From Shewanella vesiculosa (GTDB taxonomy: Bacteria; Pseudomonadota; Gammaproteobacteria; Enterobacterales; Shewanellaceae): DNA of 64,000 nucleotides. Under the pieces are notes generated by a model. That model was not told where the DNA came from, searched no databases, and saw nothing but the letters and a program-made list of their open reading frames with translations. How positions within the stretch are numbered: the first letter of the stretch is position 1; each line of letters begins with the position of its first letter. The translations under genes and the position numbers were made by a program. Positions 1 through 7,645 of the stretch are shown piece by piece. The stretch spans positions 1-64,000 of the forward strand of contig NZ_CP073588.1 of NCBI RefSeq assembly GCF_021560015.1, given 5' to 3'.

Positions 1-1
1 T

Positions 2-883
2 TATTTAAATGAGAAAGATGTTGGTTTCAAGCAGGTTAAACAAGATCTGGGTCATGTGGTGATAGTCGGTGGTCAGGGCAAACTTGGACAGCTATTTAGC
101 CAGATGTTAGTTCTTTCTGGTTATGAAGTTAAAAGTATCGATAAAAATGATTGGCAAGAGGCCGCAGCTATTTTCTCTGGGGCTGGACTGGTGATTGTTA
201 CCGTGCCTATAAATGTGACTTGCGAGGTTATTCGCGAAAAATTAACTCAGTTACCTGACAATTGTATTTTAGCTGATCTTACTTCAATTAAAGAAGAGCC
301 CGTAGCGGCAATGTTAGCAGCCCATAGTGGTCCTGTGGTCGGTCTACATCCGATGTTTGGCCCTGATGTTGGCAGTCTTGCCAAACAAGTGGTGGTAGTG
401 TGCCATGGTCGTCATCAAGAGGCCTACCAATGGTTGCTACAGCAGATTGAGATTTGGGGAGCTCGTATTGTCGAAGCTGAAGCCGAACGTCATGATAAAG
501 CCATGCAACTAGTGCAAGCTATGCGTCACTTTTCAACCTTTGTATATGGTGTCAACCTGTGTAAAGAAGAAGCTGATATTGGAAATCTACTGCAATTTAG
601 CTCACCTATTTATCGCTTAGAGTTGGCCATGGTTGGACGTTTATTTGCTCAAGATCCTGAGCTTTATGCCGATATCATATTTGCACAAGCTGGTAGTCAA
701 CATGCGATAAGTGATTATCTTGATAATTATCGTGATGCATTAACCATGTTGCAAACTGGAAATAGACAAGCCTTTGTTGAGCAATTTCAGCGAGTGGCAA
801 AATGGTTTGGTGATTTTGCTCCTCAGTTCCAACACGAAAGTCGCGCCATGTTGCAATCTGTTAACGATATGAAAAGCAGTTAA
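2..883 (+). CDS. tyrA: TyrA, chorismate mutase/prephenate dehydrogenase (5' end outside window)
   Basis: Converts prephenate to 4-hydroxyphenylpyruvate for tyrosine synthesis. The reading frame is open from base 2, so the gene begins before the window. What is visible is the end of the linker after the chorismate mutase domain and the whole dehydrogenase domain. The GTG at 56 is an internal codon, because the upstream residues also match the TyrA linker. The visible part holds the NAD-binding motif [10 protein letters not shown], then [11 protein letters not shown] and the HPMFGPDV motif typical of bifunctional TyrA. The mutase half cannot be checked here. The gene is convergent with pheA and one small gene lies between them; this resembles the enterobacterial tyrA–pheA–raiA arrangement. 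Confidence 0.93.
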   Translation, partial: YLNEKDVGFKQVKQDLGHVVIVGGQGKLGQLFSQMLVLSGYEVKSIDKNDWQEAAAIFSGAGLVIVTVPINVTCEVIREKLTQLPDNCILADLTSIKEEPVAAMLAAHSGPVVGLHPMFGPDVGSLAKQVVVVCHGRHQEAYQWLLQQIEIWGARIVEAEAERHDKAMQLVQAMRHFSTFVYGVNLCKEEADIGNLLQFSSPIYRLELAMVGRLFAQDPELYADIIFAQAGSQHAISDYLDNYRDALTMLQTGNRQAFVEQFQRVAKWFGDFAPQFQHESRAMLQSVNDMKSS

Positions 884-1176
884 CTTGTATTTGGGGTACT
901 AAACCGTTTTCAAATTTGTTTTACCCCATCATTATTGTTGTATTGAACAGTAGAAAACAAACAGATGCAGTGGTGTAGGGCTCGGTAAAATCACTTACTT
1001 TTATTTCCTTACTGTCTTTTTGTATTCCGAGTCGAAGTGAATTGCTGTTAAATGAAGCATTATTAATTAATCTAAATATTGCGAAATAGTGACACAAAGC
1101 TTATGTTTAACTAGCACTGTAGTGTAATAAAACCATGTTAGCTCAGTAAACGTAGTTGCATTTGGAGGATAACCCT

Positions 1177-1521
1177 ATGTCGATGATGCCATCGAATACA
1201 CTGCCTATTCAACAGGTTGAAGATAATTCCTTAGGGCATTTTCTTTATGGTTTAATGAGTGCCTTTCCATTGTTTTTTGTTCCCGTATTATTGAGCCTTT
1301 GGTTTAATTTGATCCAGAAAAATATTAATCCAGATTCTGTGCTAGGTAGTCATTTACGCTGGCAACGCATGAGTATTATCGGCCTGTGTCCATTTTTTAT
1401 TGCCGGTTATTGGTTAAGTCCATTATGGTTAAGTTTACCAATGTACATCCTTGGTGTTAGTTGGTTTAGTTATCGTATTTTCAAAGGCTGGATCAGTCTT
1501 AATGATGGTCTTGCAGTTTAA
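1177..1521 (+). CDS. Small inner-membrane protein of the COG3671 kind
   Basis: A 114-residue protein of unknown function. The start is placed at ATG 1177 because TTTGGAGG ends ten bases before it; a TTG at 1156 in the same frame precedes that ribosome binding site and is unlikely. There are two or three hydrophobic stretches: FLYGLMSAFPLFFVPVLLSL, then GLCPFFIAGYWL and LWLSLPMYILGVSWFSYRIF. The tail (RIFKGWISLNDG) resembles a motif I recall from small DUF4870/COG3671 membrane proteins. A strong terminator follows at once, so it is probably monocistronic. Family assignment is from memory of the motif. Confidence 0.75.
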   Translation: MSMMPSNTLPIQQVEDNSLGHFLYGLMSAFPLFFVPVLLSLWFNLIQKNINPDSVLGSHLRWQRMSIIGLCPFFIAGYWLSPLWLSLPMYILGVSWFSYRIFKGWISLNDGLAV

Positions 1522-1543
1522 GTAAAAGAAGCGACTAGTGAAG

Positions 1544-1576
1544 CAAAATGCCGAGATAATATCTCGGCATTTTTAT
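1544..1576 (+). terminator. Rho-independent terminator after the small membrane protein
   Basis: A perfect 10-bp stem (ATGCCGAGAT/ATCTCGGCAT at 1548–1557 and 1561–1570) with an AAT loop, followed by TTTTATT. It lies between the plus-strand gene and the end of pheA. Confidence 0.85.
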
Positions 1577-1640
1577 TGTCTTGAGTGAAGGTCGGCTCAC
1601 GATAAAATAGTTTGATAACCTTTAACTCATGGTAGATGTT

Positions 1641-3587
1641 TTATTTTATCTGGTATAAGTCGTGGAGCAACTCAGCATATGACAACTGCGTTTGATGGAT
1701 AATAATGATGCCATCGGCTTTTAGCTGTTTTACGGCAATCGCATTAGTGCTCAGCAGTGCAGCATTACAGCTAAAACAAGTATTAACAATAACGGGTAAA
1801 TGACTGCGTAGTTTAACTTCAACTAGCCCCGCTAAATCGAGGCTTAATTGCTCAGGATGAGTAAAACTTCGCACACCTGACTCACATAGGCCTAATTGTT
1901 GATTACCGTGGCTAAGGACCGTATCGGCGGCTTGTAGCCAATCGTCAACACTAGCCATGGTATTTCGCTCTAATATCACCGGCAAATTGACTGAACCAAT
2001 TAAGGTTAACATGTCGGTGTTATACATTTGTTTACCGCTCAAAATCAACATGTCTGCTAATTGGCTTGCGATACTAAACTCTTGTTCATGATCTACTTGC
2101 ATTATGCATACTAAGCCGGCTTGCTCAATCACTTGTGCATGCTGTTTTAGCTCTTGTTCATTCAGTTGTTGCTTTAAATCGTTGAGCAAAATAGCTTGAA
2201 AACCTGATTCTTTGATAATCTTAGCTTGGGTGGCTAGTTCGGTATTATCTATCGGCAAATTAATTTGCTGTAATGCGCTAAACTGTCCGGCACCTATTTG
2301 TAAATGTTGGCAAAATAACTGAGTGTCTTGTGATTTATAGTCGCGTGAATGCTTTGCTTGGCTATTGGGTAAAGACTTGATTGGTTGTTGTTTTGAACTG
2401 CCTGGTTCAATCAATAGCTGGGCTTGCGATAGCTGGGTTGGTTTAACCGTTTCACAGGGGTAGCAGCCTAATACTTTAATAAAACGGGTAAGGCGTTCTA
2501 GCTCTTTAATCGCTTGTTGAACTTCTGCTGTGGCTAAGTTGCCATCTATGTCGAGATAAAACATCTCTTCCCATGGCGTTCCTGGAATAGGGCGAGATTC
2601 TAATTTGCTCATATTCAAGTTATGCGCTTTAAGAACCAGTAATGCCTCTACCAACGCACCAGGCTTTTGTCCTGTAGCCATGATTAAGGTAGTTTTAGCG
2701 GGTAATTGAGACGGTACTGCAGAGGCTTTGCGGGCGACAACGATAAACCTACTTTGGTTAATCTTTTGGTTTGCTAAACCTTGTTCCATTGCAATCAGTT
2801 GATATAAGGCTCCGCCTTCTGCACTGCCTATTGCTGCGACAGTGTTACTCTTTGCTTCGATAACTTTTGTCATTGCCTCAGCACTACTGGAGCAATATTC
2901 AAGTTTAATATTAGGATGCTGGCTTAAATAACGACTACATTGGCTAATTGGCTGCGGATGCGCATAGATAGTTTCTATATCAGCTAGCTTACTGTCAGGT
3001 TTCGTGAGTAAACAGTGACTGACTTCAATGGTTGTTTCGCCGACAATCGATAGCGTTGTATGTTGCAGCACGTCATACACTTCATTGATAGATCCGGAAG
3101 AGGTATTTTCAATCGGCAGAAAGCCGTAATCAGCATGACCAGATTCGACGGCATTAACGATGTCATCAAAACTTTTACAGCCAAAATCGAGCATTTCTAC
3201 TTGGCGACGAGAGCAGTAACGGCTAGCTGCTAAGTATGAATAAGAGCCTCTCGCTCCTAAATAAGCCACAGTATATTGTTGTTTTTGAGTGTCTGGATTT
3301 GCTCTGCCGTGAAGATAGGTTTGTTGAAATAACACTGAGTCTTCAATAATACTTTGATAAAGGGAGATGACAAAGTGAGCATCAAGACCTTGTTCTCGAC
3401 CTTGTAGCACGAGTCTTTCGAGCAGTTCTTTTTCTCTTTGGGTGTCTCGTATTGGCCTAACATCAATTTCTTTACTGCGAGCTACATTTAAGCTTAATTG
3501 GCGGCGTTTAGATAATAACTCTAATAGCGCTTTATCAAGAGCAGTGATCTGTTCGCGAGTTTGGCTTAACGCGGGTGGTTTTTGCAT
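1641..3587 (-). CDS. pheA: PheA, chorismate mutase/prephenate dehydratase with an extra C-terminal DAHP-synthase-like domain
   Basis: Makes phenylpyruvate from chorismate in two steps. The protein has 648 residues against about 386 in E. coli PheA. Residues about 1–90 are an AroQ chorismate mutase (REQITALDKALLELLSKRR). About 105–285 are prephenate dehydratase (VAYLGARGSYSYLAA, GFLPIENTSSGSINEVYDVL). About 298–375 are the ACT domain with the Phe-binding signature GALVEALLVL...LNMSKLESRPI. A Gln/Ser/Lys-rich linker leads to a C-terminal domain from about residue 425 that follows type Iβ DAHP synthases: ADMLILSGKQMYN, PVILERN, GLCESGVRSF. Its expected catalytic and metal ligands are absent. A Phe leader peptide and attenuator lie upstream. 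Confidence 0.93.
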   Translation of the reverse strand: MQKPPALSQTREQITALDKALLELLSKRRQLSLNVARSKEIDVRPIRDTQREKELLERLVLQGREQGLDAHFVISLYQSIIEDSVLFQQTYLHGRANPDTQKQQYTVAYLGARGSYSYLAASRYCSRRQVEMLDFGCKSFDDIVNAVESGHADYGFLPIENTSSGSINEVYDVLQHTTLSIVGETTIEVSHCLLTKPDSKLADIETIYAHPQPISQCSRYLSQHPNIKLEYCSSSAEAMTKVIEAKSNTVAAIGSAEGGALYQLIAMEQGLANQKINQSRFIVVARKASAVPSQLPAKTTLIMATGQKPGALVEALLVLKAHNLNMSKLESRPIPGTPWEEMFYLDIDGNLATAEVQQAIKELERLTRFIKVLGCYPCETVKPTQLSQAQLLIEPGSSKQQPIKSLPNSQAKHSRDYKSQDTQLFCQHLQIGAGQFSALQQINLPIDNTELATQAKIIKESGFQAILLNDLKQQLNEQELKQHAQVIEQAGLVCIMQVDHEQEFSIASQLADMLILSGKQMYNTDMLTLIGSVNLPVILERNTMASVDDWLQAADTVLSHGNQQLGLCESGVRSFTHPEQLSLDLAGLVEVKLRSHLPVIVNTCFSCNAALLSTNAIAVKQLKADGIIIIHQTQLSYAELLHDLYQIK

Positions 3588-3648
3588 ATAGACCTCAATA
3601 TAACGCTACATACTGGTGTATTTATTCATACAGCAGTGCTTATAAGAC

Positions 3649-3676
3649 AAAAAAGCCTCCCATTTGGGAGGCTTTA
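3649..3676 (-). terminator. pheA attenuator (intrinsic terminator in the leader)
   Basis: On the minus strand GCCTCCC (3672–3666) pairs with GGGAGGC (3661–3655) and a run of six T follows. The same GCCTCC can instead pair with GGAGGC (3715–3710) near the end of pheL, giving the mutually exclusive antiterminator expected of amino acid attenuation. Confidence 0.85.
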
Positions 3677-3694
3677 GAATTTTCATTTTCGTTT

Positions 3695-3769
3695 TTACAC
3701 AGAAAATCCGCCTCCAAGGGTGGGCTGAATAAAAAAGAAAATAAAAAGGCTGAATATATTTTTGTTCAT
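3695..3769 (-). CDS. pheL: pheL, Phe-rich leader peptide of pheA
   Basis: A 24-residue reading frame upstream of pheA on the same strand. It starts MNKNIFSLFIFFF and has six phenylalanines, three of them consecutive at positions 11–13. It ends about 20 bases before the attenuator stem and 108 bases before pheA. The length, Phe content and overlap with the antiterminator segment match the enterobacterial pheL design: a ribosome stalled at Phe codons would free the late GGAGGC to sequester the terminator arm. A plus-strand open frame through this region (3575–3790) is a shadow. Confidence 0.88.
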   Translation of the reverse strand: MNKNIFSLFIFFFIQPTLGGGFSV

Positions 3770-3808
3770 GGGTTAAAACTAAAGCCCTAGCAGACTGCTG
3801 TCAATGTA

Positions 3809-3838
3809 ATTTTATTCATTAATACAGACTTGCGTTAA
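3809..3838 (-). promoter_or_regulatory. pheA: Candidate pheL–pheA promoter
   Basis: On the minus strand TTAACG (3838–3833) and TAAAAT (3814–3809) are separated by 18 bases, about 40 bases before the pheL start. A perfect TTGACA at 3804–3799 has a poor -10 partner that would put the start of transcription on the pheL ATG, so I prefer the first pair. Prediction only. Confidence 0.35.
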
Positions 3839-3852
3839 TTACAGACAAAAGA

Positions 3853-3876
3853 AAGCGCACCCGAGGGTGCGCTGGT
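3853..3876 (-). terminator. Terminator of raiA
   Basis: A perfect 8-bp GC-rich stem GCGCACCC/GGGTGCGC (3855–3862, 3865–3872) with a 2-base separation. On the minus strand it is followed by TTTCTTTTGT. It lies 20 bases past the raiA stop. Confidence 0.85.
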
Positions 3877-3891
3877 GAGAGATAAATAACA

Positions 3892-4245
3892 TCAAGCTGC
3901 GTTTTCCTCCTTATAGACATACTCAAATTCGCTTTCTGTGTCATTTGGTAATGATACATGGCGTTGAGCCTGGGGTTTATGGGTCAGGCGATTTAGCTGT
4001 TTTTCCAGCTTTTGTCCCATTGCAGTTATCGCTGCGTATAGGTTTTCACTTTTTGCCTGGGCGAATAAATCTCCACTAGGTAATCCAACTGATGCCTCTA
4101 TTTTAAACAACTGCTTTTCTTGATTGATAATAATGTGCGGATTAATTAATTGAATATCATGTCGACTTAATTTTTCTAATCGTCCTTCGATACGTTCACG
4201 GATAAGGGCAGTGACTTCAAGTTGTTTGCTAGTGATTTTCAGCAT
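3892..4245 (-). CDS. raiA: Ribosome-associated hibernation factor RaiA/HPF family
   Basis: A cytoplasmic protein that binds the 30S decoding region in stationary phase and stress. Its 117 residues match RaiA (YfiA) in length. MLKITSKQLEVT at the start, HIIINQEKQLF in the middle and AITAMGQKLEKQLNRLTHK in the second helix follow the family, and it keeps an acidic tail like RaiA rather than the shorter Hpf. GAAGG precedes the ATG. Lying just upstream of pheL–pheA with its own terminator is the same order as in E. coli. A CRP-like site is about 60 bases upstream. Confidence 0.92.
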   Translation of the reverse strand: MLKITSKQLEVTALIRERIEGRLEKLSRHDIQLINPHIIINQEKQLFKIEASVGLPSGDLFAQAKSENLYAAITAMGQKLEKQLNRLTHKPQAQRHVSLPNDTESEFEYVYKEENAA

Positions 4246-4639
4246 ATTTAGAACCTTCTTGTTGTTTGCTTAACTCCAGATTACCAAGATTAACCATAAG
4301 TATTGTGATCTTGATCACGTTTTAGATGGCAAAAAACATCGAACACAGCTTATTTGATCTCTTAGACATTTTTCAATAAAAAGCATTAAAATCTACTTGT
4401 GGTACGGTATAAATTGCGCCATATTTGAATAGATAAGTTGATGATATATTATTTATTTTGCTGGTATTTTAAACAAAACAGCCAAACATCTGCCCTCAAT
4501 CTCCGTAATTCGCTCAAAATGCTTATTTTGCTGAGCAAATATTTCCCACATTAAACACAATACTCTTAATGATGTGATTTAATTCATTTTTGATTGGCTT
4601 ATAATCGACTTATAAGCAAATTTATAAGGGCTGTTATTA
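4246..4639. other. Intergenic region between raiA and cytochrome b561
   Basis: A divergent, AT-rich region of 394 bases. Apart from the CRP-like dyad I see no gene and no RNA fold. Confidence 0.6.
4302..4321. promoter_or_regulatory. CRP-type site upstream of raiA
   Basis: TGTGATCTTGATCACG (4304–4319) keeps TGTGA-N6-TCAC, close to the CRP consensus and nearly a perfect dyad. It is centred about 66 bases upstream of the raiA start and about 330 bases before the cytochrome b gene, so raiA is the likelier target. Confidence 0.65.
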
Positions 4640-5303
4640 GTGAGTATAGAACAACAAAAAATAAAGGTATGGGATTTTCCAACCCGTTTTTTCCATTGGG
4701 CCATGGTGTGTTTAGTTGGTGGATTATGGTGGACTGAAATAGGTGAAATGCAGTGGCATCAGATATTAGCGTACCTGTTGATGACACTGATTACATTTAG
4801 ATTAATTTGGGGTTTTATAGGAAGCGATACCGCTAAGTTTACACATTTTTTTGTTGCACCTAAAAAAAGTTATTGCTTACGCAAAAGCACAACCCAAACC
4901 CAAGTCGATCGGCCATAATCCATTAGGTGGGTATATGGTCATTTTATTGTTAAGCATCATTATGCTGCAATTAATTAGCGGGTTATTTGCTACCGATGAT
5001 ATTTTTACCGAAGGTCCATTGATGCATCTTGTATCGTCAGATACAGCAGGATGGTTAACTTGGTTACATAAAACCAATTTCAATATTATTTTAGCTATGG
5101 CCGCGATCCACATCATTGCGGTAGTTGTCCATGTCGCTAAAGGTGACAATATACTTAAAGCAATGTTTAGTGGTTATAAACTGGCTAGCAAGCAGATAAC
5201 CCCACCTCGCTTACGTTCGCCTTGGATAGCGTTAATTATCGTATTAGCCATATTTGTCTGTGTATGGTGGTGGTTGCTTGAACCTGTAGTCAGTTATTTA
5301 TAA
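4640..5303 (+). CDS. Cytochrome b561-family membrane protein, split by one extra base
   Basis: A b-type cytochrome of the inner membrane, probably passing quinol electrons to a c-type partner. The first part (GTG start at 4640, after ATAAGGG) reads VWDFPTRFFHWAMVCLVGG and LITFRLIWGFIGS. The rest, in the next frame, has NPLGGYMVILLLS and LHKTNFNIILAMAAIHIIAV. Conserved His residues occur in the first and last helices. The frames meet at a run of seven A (4862–4868); six would give the continuous PKKVIAYAK. Total length without the extra base is about 220 residues. It is convergent with a cytochrome c', a pairing common in this group. An error in the A-run is likelier than decay, because both halves look intact. 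Confidence 0.82.
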
Positions 5304-5704
5304 ATTTATATTAGGGTTTGTTGATTTTTAATTTTTTGCTGTGAATTGTTGGTATGTAGTTGAAGTTGTCAGTGATTAAGCTGGGAGCTTTGTTGTGTCG
5401 TTATTTGACATGAAAAGCCAATACCCTAGTAGATATGACCAATAAATATTGCCCTAAGGTGTAGGTTAAAAGCGTGTTATTCTGTGTTGAGTGAAATGCT
5501 GCTTAGATTGCTAGGTAGTGTTCCACTCGCTTGATTATCTCACGTTTATCTCGAACGAAATCTAACCAAAAACTCATCGAACACTCATTAATCAGCAATA
5601 AAAAAGCCCATATGCATGGGCTTTACTCTTTTGGGTTACAGGTCTGAACGACTTATTGCTTGCTTAAATTAATCGATTTAAATCTTGTTCAGCTCCAAGT
5701 AACT
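5304..5704. other. Intergenic region, cytochrome b561 to cytochrome c'
   Basis: About 400 bases between convergent genes. Apart from the cytochrome c' terminator near 5603 I see nothing in it. Confidence 0.6.
5600..5626 (-). terminator. Terminator of the cytochrome c' gene
   Basis: A 9-bp stem AAAGCCCAT/ATGGGCTTT (5603–5624). On the minus strand a run of six T follows. It lies about 80 bases past the stop codon. Confidence 0.82.
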
Positions 5705-6154
5705 TTAGTCTTTTTTGTAAACGTCGTGACAACCTTTACAACTTTTACCAGTGTTAGCAAAAGCTTGTTTAATACTGTTCTCATTACTTGTTTTAGCTGC
5801 AATAGCTAACGCTGCGGCATTATCTTGGAATGCAGTCATTTTGCTATCAAAGTCAGCCTTATCTTGCCAAATTTTTGCAAGAGCTTCAGTATCGCCTTTA
5901 TCAGAACCGTCAATAAAACCTTCATGTGGTAGTTTTGATAGTGCGGCAACATTATCTGCACGAGAACTAAACACCGCTGCATCAAAAGGTTTTTTACCTT
6001 TTAGCATCGCGCCCATATCACCAAAGTTATAAGCAATTAAGCCGAAAGCAGCTTGACGGTATTCAATGGCATCAGCTGTTTCTTTGAAATTATTCGCAAA
6101 TACAGCAGGAATCATCATTGCGGTAACCGCAACTGTTAGTAATATCTTTTTCAT
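5705..6154 (-). CDS. Periplasmic cytochrome c'
   Basis: A 149-residue protein with a signal peptide (MKKILLTVAVTAMMIPAVFA) and a single heme-binding CKGCH about ten residues from the C-terminus, the layout of class II cytochromes c'. These four-helix proteins bind NO and CO at a five-coordinate heme and are linked to NO tolerance or electron transfer. Length and the aromatic/Gly segment FGLIAYNFGDMGAMLKGK fit the family. It faces the cytochrome b561 gene across about 400 bases, and the two may be functionally paired. Confidence 0.9.
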   Translation of the reverse strand: MKKILLTVAVTAMMIPAVFANNFKETADAIEYRQAAFGLIAYNFGDMGAMLKGKKPFDAAVFSSRADNVAALSKLPHEGFIDGSDKGDTEALAKIWQDKADFDSKMTAFQDNAAALAIAAKTSNENSIKQAFANTGKSCKGCHDVYKKD

Positions 6155-6387
6155 CGTTATCCTTCACTTTTTGTTGATGGTACCGGTTCCATAAGCACTA
6201 ATACTCATTAGTCATGCTTAATATTAAGCTAGCGTGTTCTAACGTTTGCCACTTAGCCAAATATTTAGCTCTAAGTTTCAGTGTATTAGTCTTTATTCTA
6301 CACAATTTCATTATCATTTTGCGATATGTTTTATTACATGTTTATCAACGGCTGTTTTGCTAATTTGCGTAGTTCCTTGATACACTT

Positions 6388-6405
6388 GTAATGTCTAGGC
6401 ATTAC
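6388..6405. promoter_or_regulatory. Dyad upstream of trpR, candidate operator
   Basis: GTAATGTCTAGGCATTAC is palindromic except for one mismatched pair and has CTAG at its centre. It ends 16 bases before the trpR start codon. CTAG is the core of TrpR half-sites, so autoregulation is possible, but the full tandem CTAG-N4-CTAG operator is not present. Confidence 0.4.
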
Positions 6406-6421
6406 TATAAAGAGAAATACA

Positions 6422-6700
6422 ATGCGTGCCAATTGGAATTTAGTGGTAGAAAAAATTTTAACTCATGCTAACGAAGATGATTTATCTGTGTTGTTTCAAT
6501 TATTATTAACGGAAGAAGAGCGCAGTGCTGTTTCTGGGCGTTTACAGGTATTTCAAACCTTATTGGCGGGGAAATTAAGTCAAAGACAAATCGCAGCAGA
6601 GCATCAGGTCAGTATTGCAACCATTACGCGTTGTTCAAATTATTTGAAAAATATGTCAGTAAAACAAAGAGATTCAGTCAAGAAATTAATTTTAGACTAG
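6422..6700 (+). CDS. trpR: Trp repressor TrpR
   Basis: A DNA-binding repressor that uses tryptophan as corepressor. The 92 residues cover the family domain, slightly shorter than the 108 in E. coli. LLTEEERSAVSGRLQVFQTL corresponds to the ligand-binding helices, and LSQRQIAAEHQVSIATITRC, then SNYLK, to the helix-turn-helix. The start ATG follows AAAGAGA. No trp genes are in the window; pheA and tyrA are nearby. An imperfect palindrome directly upstream may be its own operator. Confidence 0.93.
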   Translation: MRANWNLVVEKILTHANEDDLSVLFQLLLTEEERSAVSGRLQVFQTLLAGKLSQRQIAAEHQVSIATITRCSNYLKNMSVKQRDSVKKLILD

Positions 6701-6998
6701 TTTATTTTGATAGAAATATTCTTTATTAATCATATTATCAGATCTTTTTTGTTATCGATAACAGATAGCATTGCTGTTCAATGGTTATTCATATCATTAA
6801 TTTTAGAATTACCAAATTGACCAGCACAAATAAATAGTCTCATTAATTTACTGTGCCTGATTGGGGGGAGGAGTACAGTTCATTGGTATTCGAATTGCTT
6901 TCATTATCTTGAATGTGCTTAGCTCAGATTGTAACGAGATAACTAATTTCTCGCCCCAATTGAGCTGTTCTATTTTATCCAGTATTTACCAATACAGC

Positions 6999-7376
6999 TT
7001 ATTGACTGATGCTTCTCGGGAGTCTGTGGTGACGATAGCTTGAGCGTCTCAAGATTAGATAAACACCATAAGTGATTAAACACAACGCAAACAGTGTGCT
7101 GGAGTCTCTAGGGTAAAAGCGATAAAGGCTCACAGCGGTTAACACATAGATAAATGGCATCAATCCATAGAGTGTTTCAGGGATTAAGCCTGATTTTCTC
7201 TTACGTTTAGCATCAGTGCGACGGTTTTTGGACCTCAGGTTATAGATATGTGCACCATACAAATACACAACAACAGAGGCAATCAGGGCATAGTTGGGTT
7301 CAAGCAAAAAAATACTGACACAGCCTATAACCATGTAAGAGAAAGGTAATAATTCGTATAGCGGTTTAATTAACAT
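6999..7376 (-). CDS. Small four-helix inner-membrane protein, function unknown
   Basis: A 125-residue protein with two similar halves. Each has a pair of hydrophobic segments (LLPFSYMVIGCVSIFLL and YALIASVVVYLYGAHIYNL; LMPFIYVLTAVSLYRFY and STLFALCLITYGVYLIL) separated by a basic loop (RSKNRRTDAKRKRKSG). The start is ATG 7376, five bases after GGAG; a GTG two codons earlier overlaps that site. The repeated L(L/M)PF pattern in each half suggests internal duplication. I do not recognise a named family. Confidence 0.72.
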   Translation of the reverse strand: MLIKPLYELLPFSYMVIGCVSIFLLEPNYALIASVVVYLYGAHIYNLRSKNRRTDAKRKRKSGLIPETLYGLMPFIYVLTAVSLYRFYPRDSSTLFALCLITYGVYLILRRSSYRHHRLPRSISQ

Positions 7377-7520
7377 AAGCACTCCGTCGCTACGTATTAA
7401 TTATTATATTTGTTGTCAACTAGTTAGGATCGCACTCCAAATAATCCATAAAGGGAGTCGCAATAAATCTAACTAATTGATGCGAGTAAATTAATGCTAC
7501 TAATCTAGTTAGTGTAACCT

Positions 7521-7558
7521 AAATAAAAAGGCACTGACTAGTTAATAGACAATGCCTT
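7521..7558 (-). terminator. Terminator of slyD
   Basis: On the minus strand AAGGCATTG (7558–7550) pairs with CAGTGCCTT (7536–7528), with one G·U pair, and TTTTTATTT follows. It lies about 90 bases beyond the slyD stop. Confidence 0.75.
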
Positions 7559-7645
7559 GAGGTTTTTCAATCTTTCTACTGACAAATAGACTTTAAACAT
7601 AACACCAGATAAGGTCTATTGATCAAATAATTTATGCGTGACGAA

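Noticed and set aside
3575..3790. 71-codon plus-strand open frame upstream of pheA
   Set aside because: It lies opposite pheL and the attenuator, which explain the region fully; no ribosome binding site or family resemblance.
7419..7549. Repeated CTAGTTA motifs suggestive of TrpR boxes
   Set aside because: One copy is in the loop of the slyD terminator and the spacing does not fit the CTAG-N4-CTAG operator; likely chance.
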